64,000 nucleotides of DNA from Archegozetes longisetosus (GCA_018873245.2 JAEMBT020000008.1:13503172-13567171); one strand, 5' to 3'; counted from the first letter of the stretch, positions 1-13,790 are shown. Notes: generated from the letters alone by a model not told the origin. Numbers and translations are program-made.

Positions 1-3000
1 AAGCCTGTATTTATGCTGTTTTACGTAAAAGCAATGAATAATTAAAGAAATATTTAGTATTTTTTTCTTTATAATAATCATTGGTCATAGAACTAGATTT
101 AGTACAAATACGGTTAAAAGCCTGTAAATATATTACGTATTTCTCAAGCCTGTAAATATATTACGTTTTCTCGAATCAGTGTTATCTAATAAATGAACCT
201 AAGATCAAAGTGTCAAACAAATCAACACTTTATGCTAGTTAGCACTCTATGCTTTAGCAGTAATTTGACAAAATTGTCAGTAACCATATGTGTGATTGGC
301 CTCAACTCTAATCTTTGGAAGTTGTGTGCTATCAAATATGAGGTACATATGAATTTGTAAAAGTTGATATTTTGATTTAGGTACACAATGTACAAAAATA
401 ACAAAACATACGGAGTATGTGAATCCAAAAATAGCTTATTTATACATGAGTTTGAAGTGAAACTGATGCATTTGATTGACTTAGAATCAACAATCAAATG
501 AAAGTAGACAGCTTAAGACAGTACTGAATATACTGCTATTTTTCAAAATACTACATCACATACCACTAAATTATGCTAATCTTATGCCATCTTGTCTCTC
601 ATTGATTTCAATACAAGTATAAGTTATTCAATATGAGTAGAAATGATTGAATTTCAATACAAGTATATGTTATTCAATTTGAATACCGGTCTTATACTTT
701 GGTATATCAGTAATATTTCATGTATTTTTCATAATAGTGAGCTATGAGAGATTGAAAGGTAAAACATTTGGATTTGTCTAAGAAATCAGAAAGAGTAGAT
801 TTAGTATTAAGGGCATTAACAATAGAAATATATTTCGTATAGTATAGAAATATATTTTTATAGTATAGAAAGATATCACTTATACCATAGAAAAATATCT
901 CTTATGCTATAGAGGCTGACACATACCTCTTATACTATAGAGGCTGACACATACCTCTCTTTTCCAAACTATTGTACAGTCTGTTACTTTGGCTATAAAT
1001 AAATTAAAATAAAACTAACCCATAAAGTAAATGCTCAAATTATATATGAATTAGAATGCGATAAACATTTGAATTTATAGTTTGATTTTGGCAAATAATA
1101 TATCTTTTATATGAAAGTATAATGTGATATATTTTAAGAAAATCACTTTCGCACAATACCACTGGTTCGATAGCATTACTCTTTTGTAGATTTTTAGATA
1201 ATTATCTTATTTAACATAATTCTGTCCCAATTTTGTGCTTTGAAAACTTGTAAAACTTTGATCTATCTATAAAATTAACTTGATCAAGCAATTTCAAATG
1301 AATAAACAATCTATAATTCAATTGAATAAATGATAAATAAAAGTTGAAAAATTTAAATCAAATTAGTTGAAAATACATTAAATTCGAAGACTCGATCATT
1401 AGTTGTAATAAATTGAAAATTTGTTTCTAATCTATAATAGAGATTGAATAGAATAAAAAATTTTTAGGATAAATATAAACAGATACGAGATATATAGAGA
1501 TAAGCAAATGTTAAAAAGTAGAAAAATAATAAGAGTGGTTAAGACAATACAATTAATGTGTTTGGGCTCTCAGAAAATGTGTGCTGTTTCACACCTGACA
1601 AACGCAAATCATAGGGCCTAAAACTCATGAAATCATACACACCTTAAGCCGAAAGAAAAATCACTTATACTGTTATTTTAAAATTCACCAAACCTGGTGT
1701 TTAGCTTTAATTTCTAGTCAAAAACAGTTCAAATTGAAAATAAATACAGTTTAGAGATATAGATAATTATTGGCCGCTAAAAGATTATATTATCCCTAAA
1801 TTAGGCCGAATCTTAGGCCGAATGTTTAGCCAAAACATGAATGGGCCCGAGATTCAAGTTCGAGGTCATCCTTACGCTTGATAATAGAAATTTGCAGTAA
1901 TAACACATTCTAGATTTCTAGGATTTAGCACTAACCGTAACACTTTTATTAATCGACTTTCCTTCCAATCAATTCCATCAATAATCTTAGCTGTTCTCTG
2001 TCTCACTTCCAGCTAAATCATCTGAAACCTAACCCCTCAGCTAAATAATCACCCTGCTTGAAATCCATCTGAACTCCCGCTTATGATATCGCCCACACTT
2101 CTTTTCATAACAAATTATAACAATGCCTCTCTTTCATCAATAAATAACATATTATCTGTCAATACTATGAAAAATAATAATTCAATTTTCGGTTGAAATA
2201 TATATATACGCTATTTAGCAATCCATAGATAGTTTAATGGAAGTTATCACTTATATGATAGCCTCGTTAGAAGTAGGTATGTTACAGTTTGTATAAATTT
2301 ATTGCAGTTTGTATAAACTTATTACAGTTAGCATAAACTTATTACAGTTAGTATTAGTTTATTATAGTTAGTATTAATTTATTACTTGAAAGTTACGTAA
2401 CTTACCAATGCAAGTGTGATTGTCCCAACAACTCAATGCTTTTTGTAACTAAATTGGGAGAAAAAAAGAACTGATTAATAACATTAGTAAGTATATTAAG
2501 CTAAAAATGTAGTCAGACGGGGAATGAGATGTTTGATGTGGATTATATCATTTATTAGGGTATTATTAGAATGATTATTATGTATAATGGAATAGGAAAA
2601 TACGTGGGAGAGTGAGTTGTATGCTCATTTATTAGTGGTGCAGTCGTGCCCTATATTAAACAATAACTAAATTAAGAGTTGCACGTTCTCCACAATATTA
2701 TTAAAAACTTTAGAGGCCAGGCTCTAACACACATCTCTTAACCATATTTTATACTCTTCTCTCTCATTCTTCTTCACATTTCATCAACTCATCTAATTCT
2801 ACTCGTTCATTATTACTAAATTTATTCATTCCTTCTAAACATCACAAACTCATTGACCATCTGATTATTGCCAAATATCTTTTTTAGAGTAGAGCAAACA
2901 TGAAATTTGCGTAAATTTTGTTTAATAGAACTTGATTTGTAACTTGAATAATATATTGCTTTAAGTTATATTAAGTTATTATGCGATAATGTGTCGGAAG

Positions 3001-4369
3001 ATACAGAACATTTCAAGTATTACTGTAATCATATTACAGATATTACACTAAATTTTGTTATGTTTTAAGAGCAAAGTGATAACAAATTAATTGTGAAAAA
3101 TATTTGTATATTTCGGACTCAAAGCTATGATCGAAATAGTGATAGCGGTAGAGTTTAATAAAGTTTGTTATTGAGTCCACTAACACACAGACAGAGCCAA
3201 ACCCATATTGTATTAAGCTATAGATTATAAAATAATAGTATTTTAAAAAAACGATAAAACATTTATTTATTACATAGAGAAGAGGGATTGAAGAAAAAAT
3301 AAGATGATATATAGAAGAAAAATAAGATGATATATAGAAAAACAAGATTCTGGCATAAGGTAGAAGATTTGGTAATAATTAAGGATTTATAGTTTGCCGG
3401 TATAGTGACCACCCAGAATTAGCATCATATTGAGATTGGGATAGATTCTGTTATTATTAGTTATTATCTTGCCCAAGTGCATCTATTATGTGTTTTTAAA
3501 ATCTTTATTATCTAAATCAGCTTCTCTTCTTCCTAGTCTTCTCTCCACTTCTGACCCAATTTCCTAATCGGTATCTTAAGAAACCCTCTAAACCGCATCT
3601 CAAAAACGTTTTTTAATTTTTTAATTTACAAAATGAACTAAAAACATATATAAACAGCTTTCATTAAGTTTCCTCTGTAAAACATAATAAAAAATTATTT
3701 CCTAAACCTCTTCAACAGATACACTGACCGATTATTTTGTAGATTTATTCAATTAATTTAAATAATAAATAACTTTTGTCTAACTAATCATTAAGAACTG
3801 TTATTAAAAGTAAAATTAGTTTCTATTTTATTTAGACCACTGTTATCTCTCGAACTTATCTCAATATTTGAATAGATGCTTACAGTTCTGTTACAGTTGT
3901 GTTACAGTTCTGCTACAGTTCTACTACAGTTCTGATATAATCCTATTCTTTTGTTTGTGCCTTCAATAAAATGAAAAATGACTTCTTATTGACAACAAAT
4001 TCGATGTTTACTTAGAAGCTAAAAATATGTTCAACTTTAATGGAAATTAAGGCGAATTGTGAAATAACCTGAAAAAGTAGAAAATAAGATTTGTTTATAC
4101 GAAAAAGCGTAGAAAAGTGAGGCAAAGCAGAATAACATCACGATTGTCTTAATATAGAAAAGTTTGACTATAGAAAAGTTTACTACCAAAAACAATTTGT
4201 TCCTGAAAGCCCACTCCCAATAAATAATTTGATCTAAAGAGAGCCAGTCTCTCACAAACACAAATTTAGTATCGGCGGCAAAACACATAAAACGTAAGAC
4301 ATATAAACATAAGGCATATAAACATAAGGCATATACACACATAAAGCATACACACCTGCAATCACTCAC
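1..4369. other. AT-rich non-coding DNA
   Basis: No supported gene. Contents include a duplicated TATACTATAGAGGCTGACAC block near 915-955 and a 24-bp-type tandem repeat with ACAGTTAGTAT/ACAGTTTGTAT units (2280-2380). There are also TACAGTTCTGT repeats (3880-3935) and a TAAACATAAGGCATA repeat (4300-4350). If the candidate exon near 4.4 kb is real, this is intron or 3' end of the RhoGEF gene. Confidence 0.5.
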
Positions 4370-5324
4370 GACCTGTTCCTAAAGACCTGAATTCTCTATC
4401 GATAAATGAAGGCATAGTCTTAAGATCTCGTTTGTGCGCTTGAATCGGATGGTCTAATGTTTATTATTTATACAATTGGCTTAGCGTTAAATTTCAATTT
4501 ATTTAGTATTAGTTGACATTTAGATGACTGAATAAAGAGATTTCTATAAAATTGATTACTTTTAACAACACTCGATGTCAGAGATTATTAAACAAACATT
4601 AAAAATAGGTCGCTATTTAAGTCTAACTTAACCAAAATATATGATAGACAACTGATTTTAATGTCGATCACATCTAGTTCTAGTTGAAGATTGCCTCAAA
4701 CTTCTAGACATGATTAGTTCCTATTATGATTTATCTGTTCCAATCTCTTCATCGTTTTATCTTTCCATTCATTGTCTGATTCTTTTAATCAATTGTCAAA
4801 CATTTACACGATATACAATCGAAAATGATTAACAAACTAGAAGAAGATCTTATGTATGTTTCGTGGTATGAAGTAATCATCATTAATAGATTAGATATTA
4901 TATTCAACTCAATATTCAACTCAATATCCAACTCAATATTCAGCTCAATCATTATGTTTAATGAGATAACTGACTGAAATAAGGGTCAGTTCGGAAAGCT
5001 TTGTAGAAACCTTTTTAGAAAAACTATCATTGATTTTATAGACTTATCACTGATTTATAAACTTATCATTAATTTAATCTGAAAACTTGTATAATACGAA
5101 GTGGTGGAACATATAAATCAGTTTGCTATTATTCCCTTAATTACTATAGTTTAGATGAATAGCAATATTAAACAAGATTTTGAAGGTTCAACTCAATTGA
5201 AGATTAATTTTCAATGGCATTACATTGAAAGTGGGAATAAACATGATTTTTAACTAAATAACTAATTCAAAAATGTTGAACAAACGCTAATTTTGTTTCA
5301 AATAAAATAACTAAATAACAGTAC

Positions 5325-5399
5325 CTAACCATAAATCGATTGGTATTTGCAATCAATTCATAGGTTTTGATGGCTTTTAGCCAAGTTTTTGTAGTTTTT
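5325..5399 (-). other. possible PH C-terminal helix exon of the RhoGEF gene
   Basis: This 75-nt open frame follows a pyrimidine-rich acceptor and ends at GTTAG|GTACTG. It encodes KTTKTWLKAIKTYELIANT, the pattern of a PH C-terminal helix (W.(K/E)AI..). The phase is 2 in and 2 out. A further candidate lies at 4395-4370 (or 4453-4370 with another acceptor), with a perfect GTGAGT donor, encoding REFRSLGTG in compatible phase. If these are real, the RhoGEF gene spans at least 28 kb and may continue past the left end of the window. Confidence 0.38.
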
Positions 5400-5807
5400 C
5401 TATGAACTAAATAAAAAAAGGTTGCGTTTTGATTGATTACATGGAAGAGCGAATTAAGACTTGGTTTTCGGGGAAATCCTATTTCAGAGTTTATTGAAAT
5501 TCAACCATAATTACGGGGTTTTCACTAAAACTAGATTAAGAACGCTTAAAACGTTTAGAACTTTTATAATGAAACATTTGAGCGATTCATGTGATCATCA
5601 GACATGCAAAACAAAAATTCAGTCCAACAAATCTTATTCCTAAATGTGTGACATTGAAATCACGAATCATAGCTTCAAATAACTTCGTATTTCAGTTTCG
5701 GTTTGTGCTAATTAGAGACTAAGACCAAACAAAATGTTGAACAACAGTTGAAAAGAGTTGAAGAGTTTGAAAAAGTTTATGAAAAAAGAAAAAGATTTAA
5801 AACTCAC

Positions 5808-5875
5808 TTTTGCTTTCCCGAAATAGTAATGGTTAGGAGAAAAAGGAAAACAAATGTTAAATGTTGATAATATAA
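5808..5875 (-). other. possible PH-domain exon of the RhoGEF gene
   Basis: This 68-nt open stretch lies between an AG acceptor (CTTATTTTAG context) and a perfect GTGAGT donor. It enters in phase 0 and leaves in phase 2. It encodes TFVFLFLLTITISGKQ, like a late PH-domain strand. Its exit phase matches the candidate exon at 5399-5325, and the join gives SGKQKKTTKTWLKAIKTYEL, which resembles the PH strand followed by the Trp-containing C-terminal helix. Each piece alone is weak; the in-phase join is the main support. Confidence 0.35.
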
Positions 5876-7744
5876 CTAAAATAAGGTATTGATTGTGATT
5901 TAGTTAAACTTTAATCTAATCTAATCTGGAGTTGAATGGGATGTAAGAAGTAAGAAAGCTAAGTAAAAGGCCTGAAGAGATATAAATTGAGGTTTACTAA
6001 AAGTATTGTTAATTAATAGTATATTTTGCAAGTATTTTGGTACTATGGGTAATAGGAGATTTTATGGTAACCATACTTCAACCTATTTTCAGTTTAGAGT
6101 CAAACTACTTTCAACAACAAAATAATAATAATTGCAATCACTATATATTGAGATTAATCACAAATTGCCTATTAATATAAAATCATATTTCGATGGAAGG
6201 AATGATTGAAATTATCTTATGTCTAACAATGAGAAATAGCGATCAAACGATATATTAGTAGTTGAAGACTAAACTGAATATAAATTGATGTCAATTTAAA
6301 ACTAATAACATCTGTTATAAGTTAAATAAAATGAGTTAGAGTTAAAGTTATTTATTTATAATTTATTGAATTTTGGATGTAATTTAGATTTAAAAAGTAG
6401 AAAATAATTTTTCAAAACAATTTAAGTTAATTAAAACTGATTTTAATTGAATGGAATGATTGGTAAATGAGGTCTAGTTAAGTGATAAATGATAGTGTTT
6501 AACTAGCAAGGCTCTTTTTCATATCCTTCTAAATAAATACCACTTATATTTGCAACGAGTCTTATATAAATAGTTGACAAAACCAGTAATCACTAGCAAT
6601 CTGGTCAAGATTAAGAATAATGAATAGAAATGTTCACACGACTACAAAGTTAATTAGATTTGTTGGTAAAGCAAATATAAATAGGAAAATTAATAAATAT
6701 TTAATTGTTAGGTGAATGATGGAGATAATTTTAAACCAATCGCAAATCAATTTATTTGACCAAGTTACTTCACCAAGTTACTTCACCAAGTAACTTCACC
6801 AAGTTACTTCACCAAGTTACTTCACCAAGTTACTTCTCCAACTCTAACTGTTATTCAAAATAACAATTATTTTTCTTATCAATTAAGTCATATTGATTTT
6901 CATGGCTTTAATAAATCATAATTAATAATTAAATGTGAATATACACCCCATTCTCATTGTTAGCTAACATCTAATCATTTGATTGTAATAAACATAAAAG
7001 AAATCCTTAGAGATTGAGTACAAGAATTTTCAAACTAATTGATGAAAGCGTTCTAAGCCTTGAGACTTCATAAATGATTAAATGTTGAAAAGGATGAGAA
7101 ACATACAAATATTTAATAAATAAGTAGAATTTAGAAATAACTCAACAATAGAGAGTTGTATAGTTATGTTTATGACATTAATTGTAATCGAACTATTGAT
7201 TGACTTTAAATTATACTTGAATGTGTCACTCCTACAAAGTGCTATTTGTAATGTTATTTCTATTACAGATAGCAGTTTTTAGCATTAAACTGACTACTTC
7301 AGTTTTCTTCTCTATTTTACATTACAACAAGCGTACAACTGGTCATCGGTTGAGTGCTATAAAATACTATCTCTAATATTATTGCAATAGAGATAGCATT
7401 TTGTAGTACTGATTTGACAATAAGTTGAGTCTTTAAGCTAGTATTTGATAAAACTATGCAGAAAAGTAATTCAAATAATATTTATTAGAAACAATTGATA
7501 GTTATATAGCACAAAAACAAATATCAATTAGTTCAAAGCTCTCAATAAGTACAAATTAAAGGCAACTAAAAAGTCAGTAACACTTTAATACCAATAAAAT
7601 AGTTTTATCAGATATACATTACAATCAAATGAACGCTAAGCAATATTTCAATTTTTAATTGCAACCATTTATGCCACATCATTTTTCAAATATTTGCTTA
7701 AATCATAATTACGGTGAATTTCATGCAAATTATGGGCTCTAAAC

Positions 7745-7802
<58 letters not shown>

Positions 7803-10800
7803 ACTAACATTAATAAATTATAAAATGTTTGTGGGTCTGATACGAAAGTACAGAAAGAAATGTTAAATTTCTCTTCTTCTGATTGCCATAGAGATAACAA
7901 AAGGGTTTTTTTTTCTAATCATACATTTCTATTTAATTATCCAAATGTCAAGTTTATGCTCATTTGATTCACAAACAGTACTTCAACGGACACTAAATCT
8001 CTATTTTTATCACTAAAAATCATTAAACAATCATTTTGATAGTAGAAAGTATTTTTAAATTACTTATTCAAAGTGAGCGATCAATTAACGAAGAAGATTA
8101 AGAAAAGTCGAGGAGAGGTAAGAAGAGTTGAACAGAGTGAAGAAGAGTTAAACAGAGTTAAGAAGAGTTGGTTCAACTTTAGAGTTAGGCATTGAAAAGA
8201 ATGTTAACGTTCTAGTAAAAGTCATGCTGACGATTGCGGTATACGTTCAGGTACTGACGATTGCGGTATGCGTTCAGGTATTGACGACTATAGATAAGAG
8301 AATATTGCCATAAGCCGCAAGTTCAAAAACCGTTTTCATAATCATAAATCAAATTCTGGTTTCCGCACTACTATCGATCTATTTTATCACTTAAATCTTA
8401 CTTCTATATACAGACTACTTTCACAGTTTATCTTCAACTTGTTTCATATCTCACCCATTTTCTTATGTTTAGTACTCATTTTTTCTCACTCAACACCTCC
8501 TTATATTCCTTTTATATCAATTTGATGTTTTCAATTTTAATTTCATACTAATTGACGATCAATTGGATTAGTTTAAATGAATTGAACTTAACAATTGATT
8601 ATTTGGCTTCTCATTCAAACAATTAAAGCTAACTTCTAAACAGACAAATGAATGTGCAGTTTGTCAACTTGAACATCAATTTGGCCATCAATTTGGCCAT
8701 CAATTTGGCCATCAATTTGCTGATCAATACTGATAAAGTTGAAGTAATTCGATTTGAACTTAGGCCATAAATTATTTTATAAAAACTTGAATTTATAGCG
8801 TTTTATATCTGGTTCTCTAATATAATCAGTTTTTGAAGAATTTTCAATTTGAAAAACGAGTTGAAAGGGTTGAATAAAAATCAATTTAACTCTACTTTTG
8901 GAGCTTGAATAAACTATTATTGATTTTATATAAAAATATTTTAGCCTTTTTTTGCATAAACTATGGAAAAGTTCATGAAAACAGTCTCACAATTAAGATA
9001 AAACATTTGAACGTTTGAAGAAATCAATTGATAGAAATAGAATATTTTCTAACAAATCCACATCTCATCCTATTATCCTATCATAAAAGCATTGATTTGT
9101 TTGAATAAGTATTGTTGAGTGGCATGATCAGTTCCTTACACGTTGACCGATAGAAGAATTGAAATTAGTTCCATATCCAGGAAGTGAATACTTCTTATAG
9201 AAAGTATATTCAATTAGATGTAATCGATAGAGGATTATTGATAATTTAAAAATCAATTATAATCGATTTTGATAACAGAAATTTTCACATTTGTCCGTTT
9301 AACAAATACATTCTCCAATCACTTCAATAGCTATACAGAAACTAATTCAATATGAATCTCAGTTCAATATTCTGTAGATAATCGGTTTGGTATACAATTC
9401 AATAAAATCTTTTTTCCTATACATTAAGCCTGAAATACTTATGATTGAATGAAAATTTGATATGAACTAAACTATTGAATGCTGTTGGTATCAAAATTGC
9501 TTGTGATTAGAATAGAAAATAATACACTTAAAAATACACTTAATGGTCAATACTTGAGTTCAAGAAACATTTGCAACTGTCTAACAATGAGATAATCACA
9601 TCTTACATGCCCTTTACACGAGATATTGCAATCATTTCTAATAAAGATGTGTTAAGTTTTTTGTTAGCGATAACTGTATCTGAAGTTGCGTGTCAATACA
9701 TTCTAGTCATACACATGGGATCTGAATGTTCACAGACTTAACCTTATCCATAAAAGTATATCAAACTTCTCAACTGAATTCAATTAAGTGACCAAGTCAC
9801 TGATGGTTTCTCGTTGGACTAACACAATTGCTTTTAGTGCCTATTTGTGACAAACATTTCAAAGATGTTCACTACAATTATCTTATGATTTGATGTTATT
9901 TAAAAAATTTGATTTCATTAGTTTCAAACTACCGAATATTAAGAAAGTTGTTATTCAGTAAAGTTAGTAAGCGCTTAAAGATTGAAAAAGTATATTTGCT
10001 TCATAATCGCAGTTGAGTATCCTTCAGTATCAAAACTAATTGATCATAAAATCAATATAAATTTGTTTGATCATAATTGTCTCTAGAAAGCAAGAATCAT
10101 ATGTTTAAGTTGCAGACAACTTCTATGTCCAATAAAGAAAATTTCAACCGAAAAAAGTGGAAAAAAGTCATTTGTCTGTTATCTATTATGATTTGATGTA
10201 TTGAAAACAATCAATCTTTTCTGGAAATCGATATTAAATATTGGGTGTGCCGTAAAATGTCCAATAAATAGAGATTGAGTTAGCTAAAGAGCATGATATA
10301 ATTCAAGATCGAATAATTCAAAATTACATAGAATGTTAAGAGATTGAATACTAGAAAATGATTCATACATCAACTGAACAATTAATACTATAAAAACTAT
10401 AAGATGTCAAGATTAAGGGCTACATTATTTTCTATAAAGTTTAAAACAATCAAAACGTCAATTTATTAGAAGGGTTTGTGAGAATTGCTATTGAATCACA
10501 AATGAATAGTTATGGAAGTCGATAGGAGAGTAATTAACTGAAACAAAATAGGCATGCTGCTTTTTTATAAACTAGAGAACATCTAAAATTACAGCTGAAT
10601 ATTCTCATATAGAATATCAGTGTGATTACAGCTCATTATAACTTAAGGCATTTCAGAAATTAATGTTCAAATATCTACCAATCACAACAAACATATCTAT
10701 AATTAAGAGTTGAAATTGTATTAATTTGAATATTTATTACCAGTAATGACTGAGACGTTTCCTCATTTAAATATCAAGTCAGAGTATGAGTGTTTAATTA

Positions 10801-12144
10801 TTTCGCAATATAAAAATAAATAAAACACATCAATAACTAATTCATTTATGGGAACCATAAGTTCAAAAACTAATTCAACTCAAATTCAATAATAAAACGG
10901 TTCTGATAATCAAAAACAGCTCAAATTCATCAGATCTAACTTAAGTGTTTGCCATAATTAGATAATGAAAGAGATAAAAGTGGAAATGAGGAACAAGAGT
11001 GGTATTTATACTAAAGCTGACTGAGAGATAACTGAAATTAGTACCAGAGCTAAGCATGACATGAGTGCGATTGTCAGTCAGATTGATGCACTTCATTTAG
11101 GAAGGTATACATTTTTCAAATACTTCTCACCTGAGATTTTCTATTGAAGACTATCTTAAAACTTGTCTCAATTTGTATTAAAGACTATTTCAAAACTCGT
11201 CTAATATATTCAACCGAGTAATAGTTGAAAAGTTTAAGACTTCATTTCTAGTCCAGCTTTAAGAAAATTAAATAAATGATTAGCACAACAGGAAAAGAAA
11301 TGCCAATTGACAACACTACCAAAGTTAGTTACAGTCATTGGTAAGGTTATCGAAACATCCCAACCATATCAACAGGATATGGATATGTTAACAGGATTAA
11401 AAACTCTTATACTAAGCTCATACTTATTCTATCCTATTATATCACGCTCTGCAAAACTCTATTACTGTCTTCCGAACACTTGTACAGGATAACAGTTAGC
11501 TAAGATTTAACGTTTTGCCAAGTTAATTACTGTGATTATGTTAGGTACTTTTCTTGTGAAATACTTGTTGCTGTACAATGCCTAGTGACATCTCATAGAA
11601 TATTTATGTAACTTTTATTATGCCTTTAATTCATTAATATTTTTCTCTATTAATTTAACGCACTATTTGCTTATTAATCTTTTCGAAATTATACTAATAT
11701 ACCTCTTATTGTCATTGTGTAAATATTAGAAATTTTTCATCTTTTTATTCAGTAGACCTGTCATTCATAATAATTAATGGGAAAAATATTAACTATAGAA
11801 TTGTTCTTAAAAAAAGTTAATCTCCTGTTGAGTGGCGATACTCATAAAAATAAGTAATATTAGAGAACATAACAGAGTAAAAGCAGAATAAAATTGAAGG
11901 AGTTAAGAGCGGAAGTGATTTTTTCAAAGTAAGAATAACTAATGATAGGTGACTAGTGCGAGGAAAGGATAGATAAGTTGAGATAACATTTTGACAGGGT
12001 CTAGCAAAGTGAATAATAAGTTTTACATAAGTTATTTTGGTTACAAATCGTAGCATGCTGTCAATTCTAGAAAGAATTAGACTTCAACAACAACTTAGAT
12101 TTTTTTAAAAATATTAAACATTAATCATTTGCAAACATACACAC
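5876..12144. other. AT-rich non-coding DNA with simple repeats
   Basis: Likely intronic if the RhoGEF gene extends left. It holds a CCAAGTTACTTCA minisatellite (6759-6840), a (GA)25 microsatellite (7750-7799), a 35-bp direct repeat GACGATTGCGGTATRCGTTC (8230-8285) and four CATCAATTTGGC units (8673-8720). A tandem duplication of AAGACTATNTTAAAACTNGTCT lies at 11145-11205. No convincing gene. Confidence 0.55.
6759..6840. repeat. 14-bp minisatellite
   Basis: Six near-identical units of CCAAGTTACTTCA in tandem. Confidence 0.92.
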
Positions 12145-12247
12145 AACTTATCAAACGATATGAATAATTTTGAATTAATTCTAACATTCTTTGAATCTAA
12201 AGCTGAAAATTCAAGCTCCAAGTCTGACATAAATATCATTAATATTT
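12145..12247 (-). other. possible DH-end exon of the RhoGEF gene
   Basis: A very strong polypyrimidine-AG acceptor precedes an open 103-nt frame that ends at a GTGTGT donor. It encodes SDLELEFSALDSKNVRINSK followed by LFISFDK, compatible with the last DH helix (ALD..N..IN). The phase (in 1, out 2) cannot be tied to a certain neighbour. This is position and pattern only; RNA evidence is absent. Confidence 0.22.
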
Positions 12248-12361
12248 CTAGAAAGCCAAAAATATAAATGAATAATAAGTTAAAGAAATAAATTTGGAGT
12301 ATTTCCTAATCAGAGTAGTACTAATTTTAGGAAATGTGAAGTTTACGCCCGGGTTTCCACA

Positions 12362-12493
12362 TCAGTTTAAATAGCCTTTAAGGCTAAGTTCATGCGATTG
12401 ACACGAGCTAATGATCAGAGCAATAAATATAAGTCCGTTCAACGGATACAAAGTTCGCGCTATTGTCAGCACATCATTAGCTGAAAATCCGCT
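12362..12493 (-). other. possible further DH exon of the RhoGEF gene
   Basis: After an AG at 12495-12494, a phase-0 open frame continues correctly from the exon ending at 14905. It reads SGFSANDVLTIARTLYPLN and, near its end, SSCQSHELSLKGYL. That resembles the middle of DH domains (helix, then a C..L.L.GYL stretch). A stop codon follows at GYLN and no clear GT donor is visible before it, so the 3' boundary is unresolved. The stretch also overlaps a small palindrome and is GC-richer than its surroundings. It is either a real exon with an odd donor or a chance frame. Confidence 0.3.
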
Positions 12494-12914
12494 CTAAATT
12501 CCTCCAAATTCGATGAAAATAAAGATCTTATGTGTTGCACAACAATCATTTTTTGCTCATTGAATTTGTTTACCAATATTAGTAGAACAAGAGATGGATT
12601 ATCTTAAAACTGAATATTTTTGCTCGATATAGCTGGTTTGATTTCCGTAAAACTCATTACGATAATAATTAATGATTAGTTTGAAAGATGTAAAACAAGT
12701 TGTATTAAGTAGAAATTGGTATATATATCATAAGCTCTGTATGTGAATGGGAAGCTTTTGTAACAATAGACAGAACATTTTACTATTAATAAGTTCATAA
12801 GCTAGTGTGGTTCATTAGTTTCAAGAGAAAGTCCAGTAGTATATTTTCTTAATCAAACAATGAGTACTACAATTTATTGAATCTACTATTAAATTTAAAC
12901 TCAATTTGCTTTAA

Positions 12915-13790
12915 AAGTTACTTTCTAGTTTTCAGTCTAAATATTAACAGTTTTCACAATTTTAATCAATCATTTTACTAATTATTTCTACTAAATTTTA
13001 TTTTCTTAGACTATTTTATGCATTAGTAGTGATTAAATAGAGAAAAATTAATTAAATGATACTCAGCAACACTTTTATTTAACTGAACTGATTTGAAAAT
13101 TTTGACAACACTTAAGGCAATAGACATTAACACAGAGACAAACAAAACAAAGACGAAAAATGAGTAAATCAAGTTCTCTAAGAATTTTTATTCCGTACTC
13201 TCGCAGTCAGTCTTTATATCTTTATATCTATTTGGTTTTGCTTTGCGACTTTTTCTTATTCTCTTTCCTTTTTTTTTGATCTACTCTTTGGGCTCTTGTT
13301 TGATCCTCTTCTGCGTCTCTTTTTTCCCGAACTCTTTTGCATTTTGTTGCTTTTCTTTTTTAAAATTTGTTTTAGCCCTCGAGACCGCCAACACTACTGT
13401 CAGAATTGCTTCTCTTTCGCCCCTTTCTAGAGGCAGGTCTCGAAACCTTTGAAGCTTCGACACCAGAACTGGACTGATCTGAAAGACTTTGCTCTGTAGA
13501 TTGTGCCTCAATTTCTGGTTGAGGAGAACCAGAGCTCGATTGCCTTCCCTTCTTATTCTTCGATGTACTCGACACCTGAAAACTCTTGTTTGGATCATCA
13601 TAACTCTCCATTTTTAAGATTTTAGACTCAAGACTGCCTTGCAAATTTAGACTTTTCTGACTTTAAATGAATGATTTTTGATTTTAATTAACGGAAAATA
13701 CCGCGCTATCAATACTATTGTTACAAATATATTCTCGATTTAGTAATTGTTGTGCGAGACTTAAGAGTTTAATTTGATTCGCAATTTAAG
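12915..13790 (-). repeat. inverted segmental duplicate, copy A
   Basis: The reverse complement of this segment aligns along its length with 40728-41570. Exact anchors include TCAAATTAAACTCTTAAGTC (13777-13758 and 40741-40760), CAATAGTATTGATAGCGCG (13723-13705 and 40812-40830) and TTTTCTCTATTTAATCA (13046-13030 and 41427-41443). Anchors are collinear, with indels between them. Similarity fades at both ends, and I saw no target-site duplication or poly-A tail. Confidence 0.88.
13372..13644 (-). CDS. small Ser/Lys-rich protein of unknown function (intronless ORF)
   Basis: The open frame encodes 90 residues from the first ATG, or 79 from the in-frame ATG at 13611 (MESYDD...), which I prefer. The protein is hydrophilic and Ser/Gln/Lys-rich, with no membrane segment. 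Its C-terminal half has a basic run (SRKGRKRS) that could be a nuclear localisation signal. I do not recognise a family. It lies between the confident and candidate exons of the RhoGEF gene, on the same strand. A second frame (13281-13601) is also open, so coding status is uncertain. The ORF sits in a unit that recurs in inverted orientation at 40728-41570, where it is broken by indels. It may be a retrocopy, a small gene or part of an unclassified repeat. Confidence 0.4.
   Translation of the reverse strand: MQGSLESKILKMESYDDPNKSFQVSSTSKNKKGRQSSSGSPQPEIEAQSTEQSLSDQSSSGVEASKVSRPASRKGRKRSNSDSSVGGLEG

Noticed and set aside
4037-4369. 110-codon minus-strand open frame with Cys/Tyr-rich start
   Set aside because: Its N-terminal part is an artefact of the AACATAAGGCATAT tandem repeat. 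Only a short piece (DWLSLDQIIYWEWAF) looks coding-like and I could not join it in phase with good splice sites.
7710-7745. 26-nt possible microexon preceded on the minus strand by the (CT)n tract acting as a polypyrimidine run
   Set aside because: It has a usable acceptor and a weak GTAATT donor, but too few residues to test and no phase partner.
9127-9185. minus-strand open segment with GTAAGG donor encoding KYSLPGYGTNFNSSIGQR
   Set aside because: Attractive splice signals, but the peptide matches no part of DH or PH domains and two other frames are open as well.
11145-11205. minus-strand 54-nt exon candidate ending in GTGAGA
   Set aside because: The segment is a local tandem duplication, which explains its apparent structure without coding.
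11307-11492. 61-codon plus-strand open frame
   Set aside because: No domain, AT-rich codons, no splice context; consistent with chance.
13281-13601. 106-codon frame overlapping the 13.4-kb ORF
   Set aside because: It is the shifted frame of the same Ser/Lys-rich region; the MESYDD frame has more natural composition. Neither is certain.
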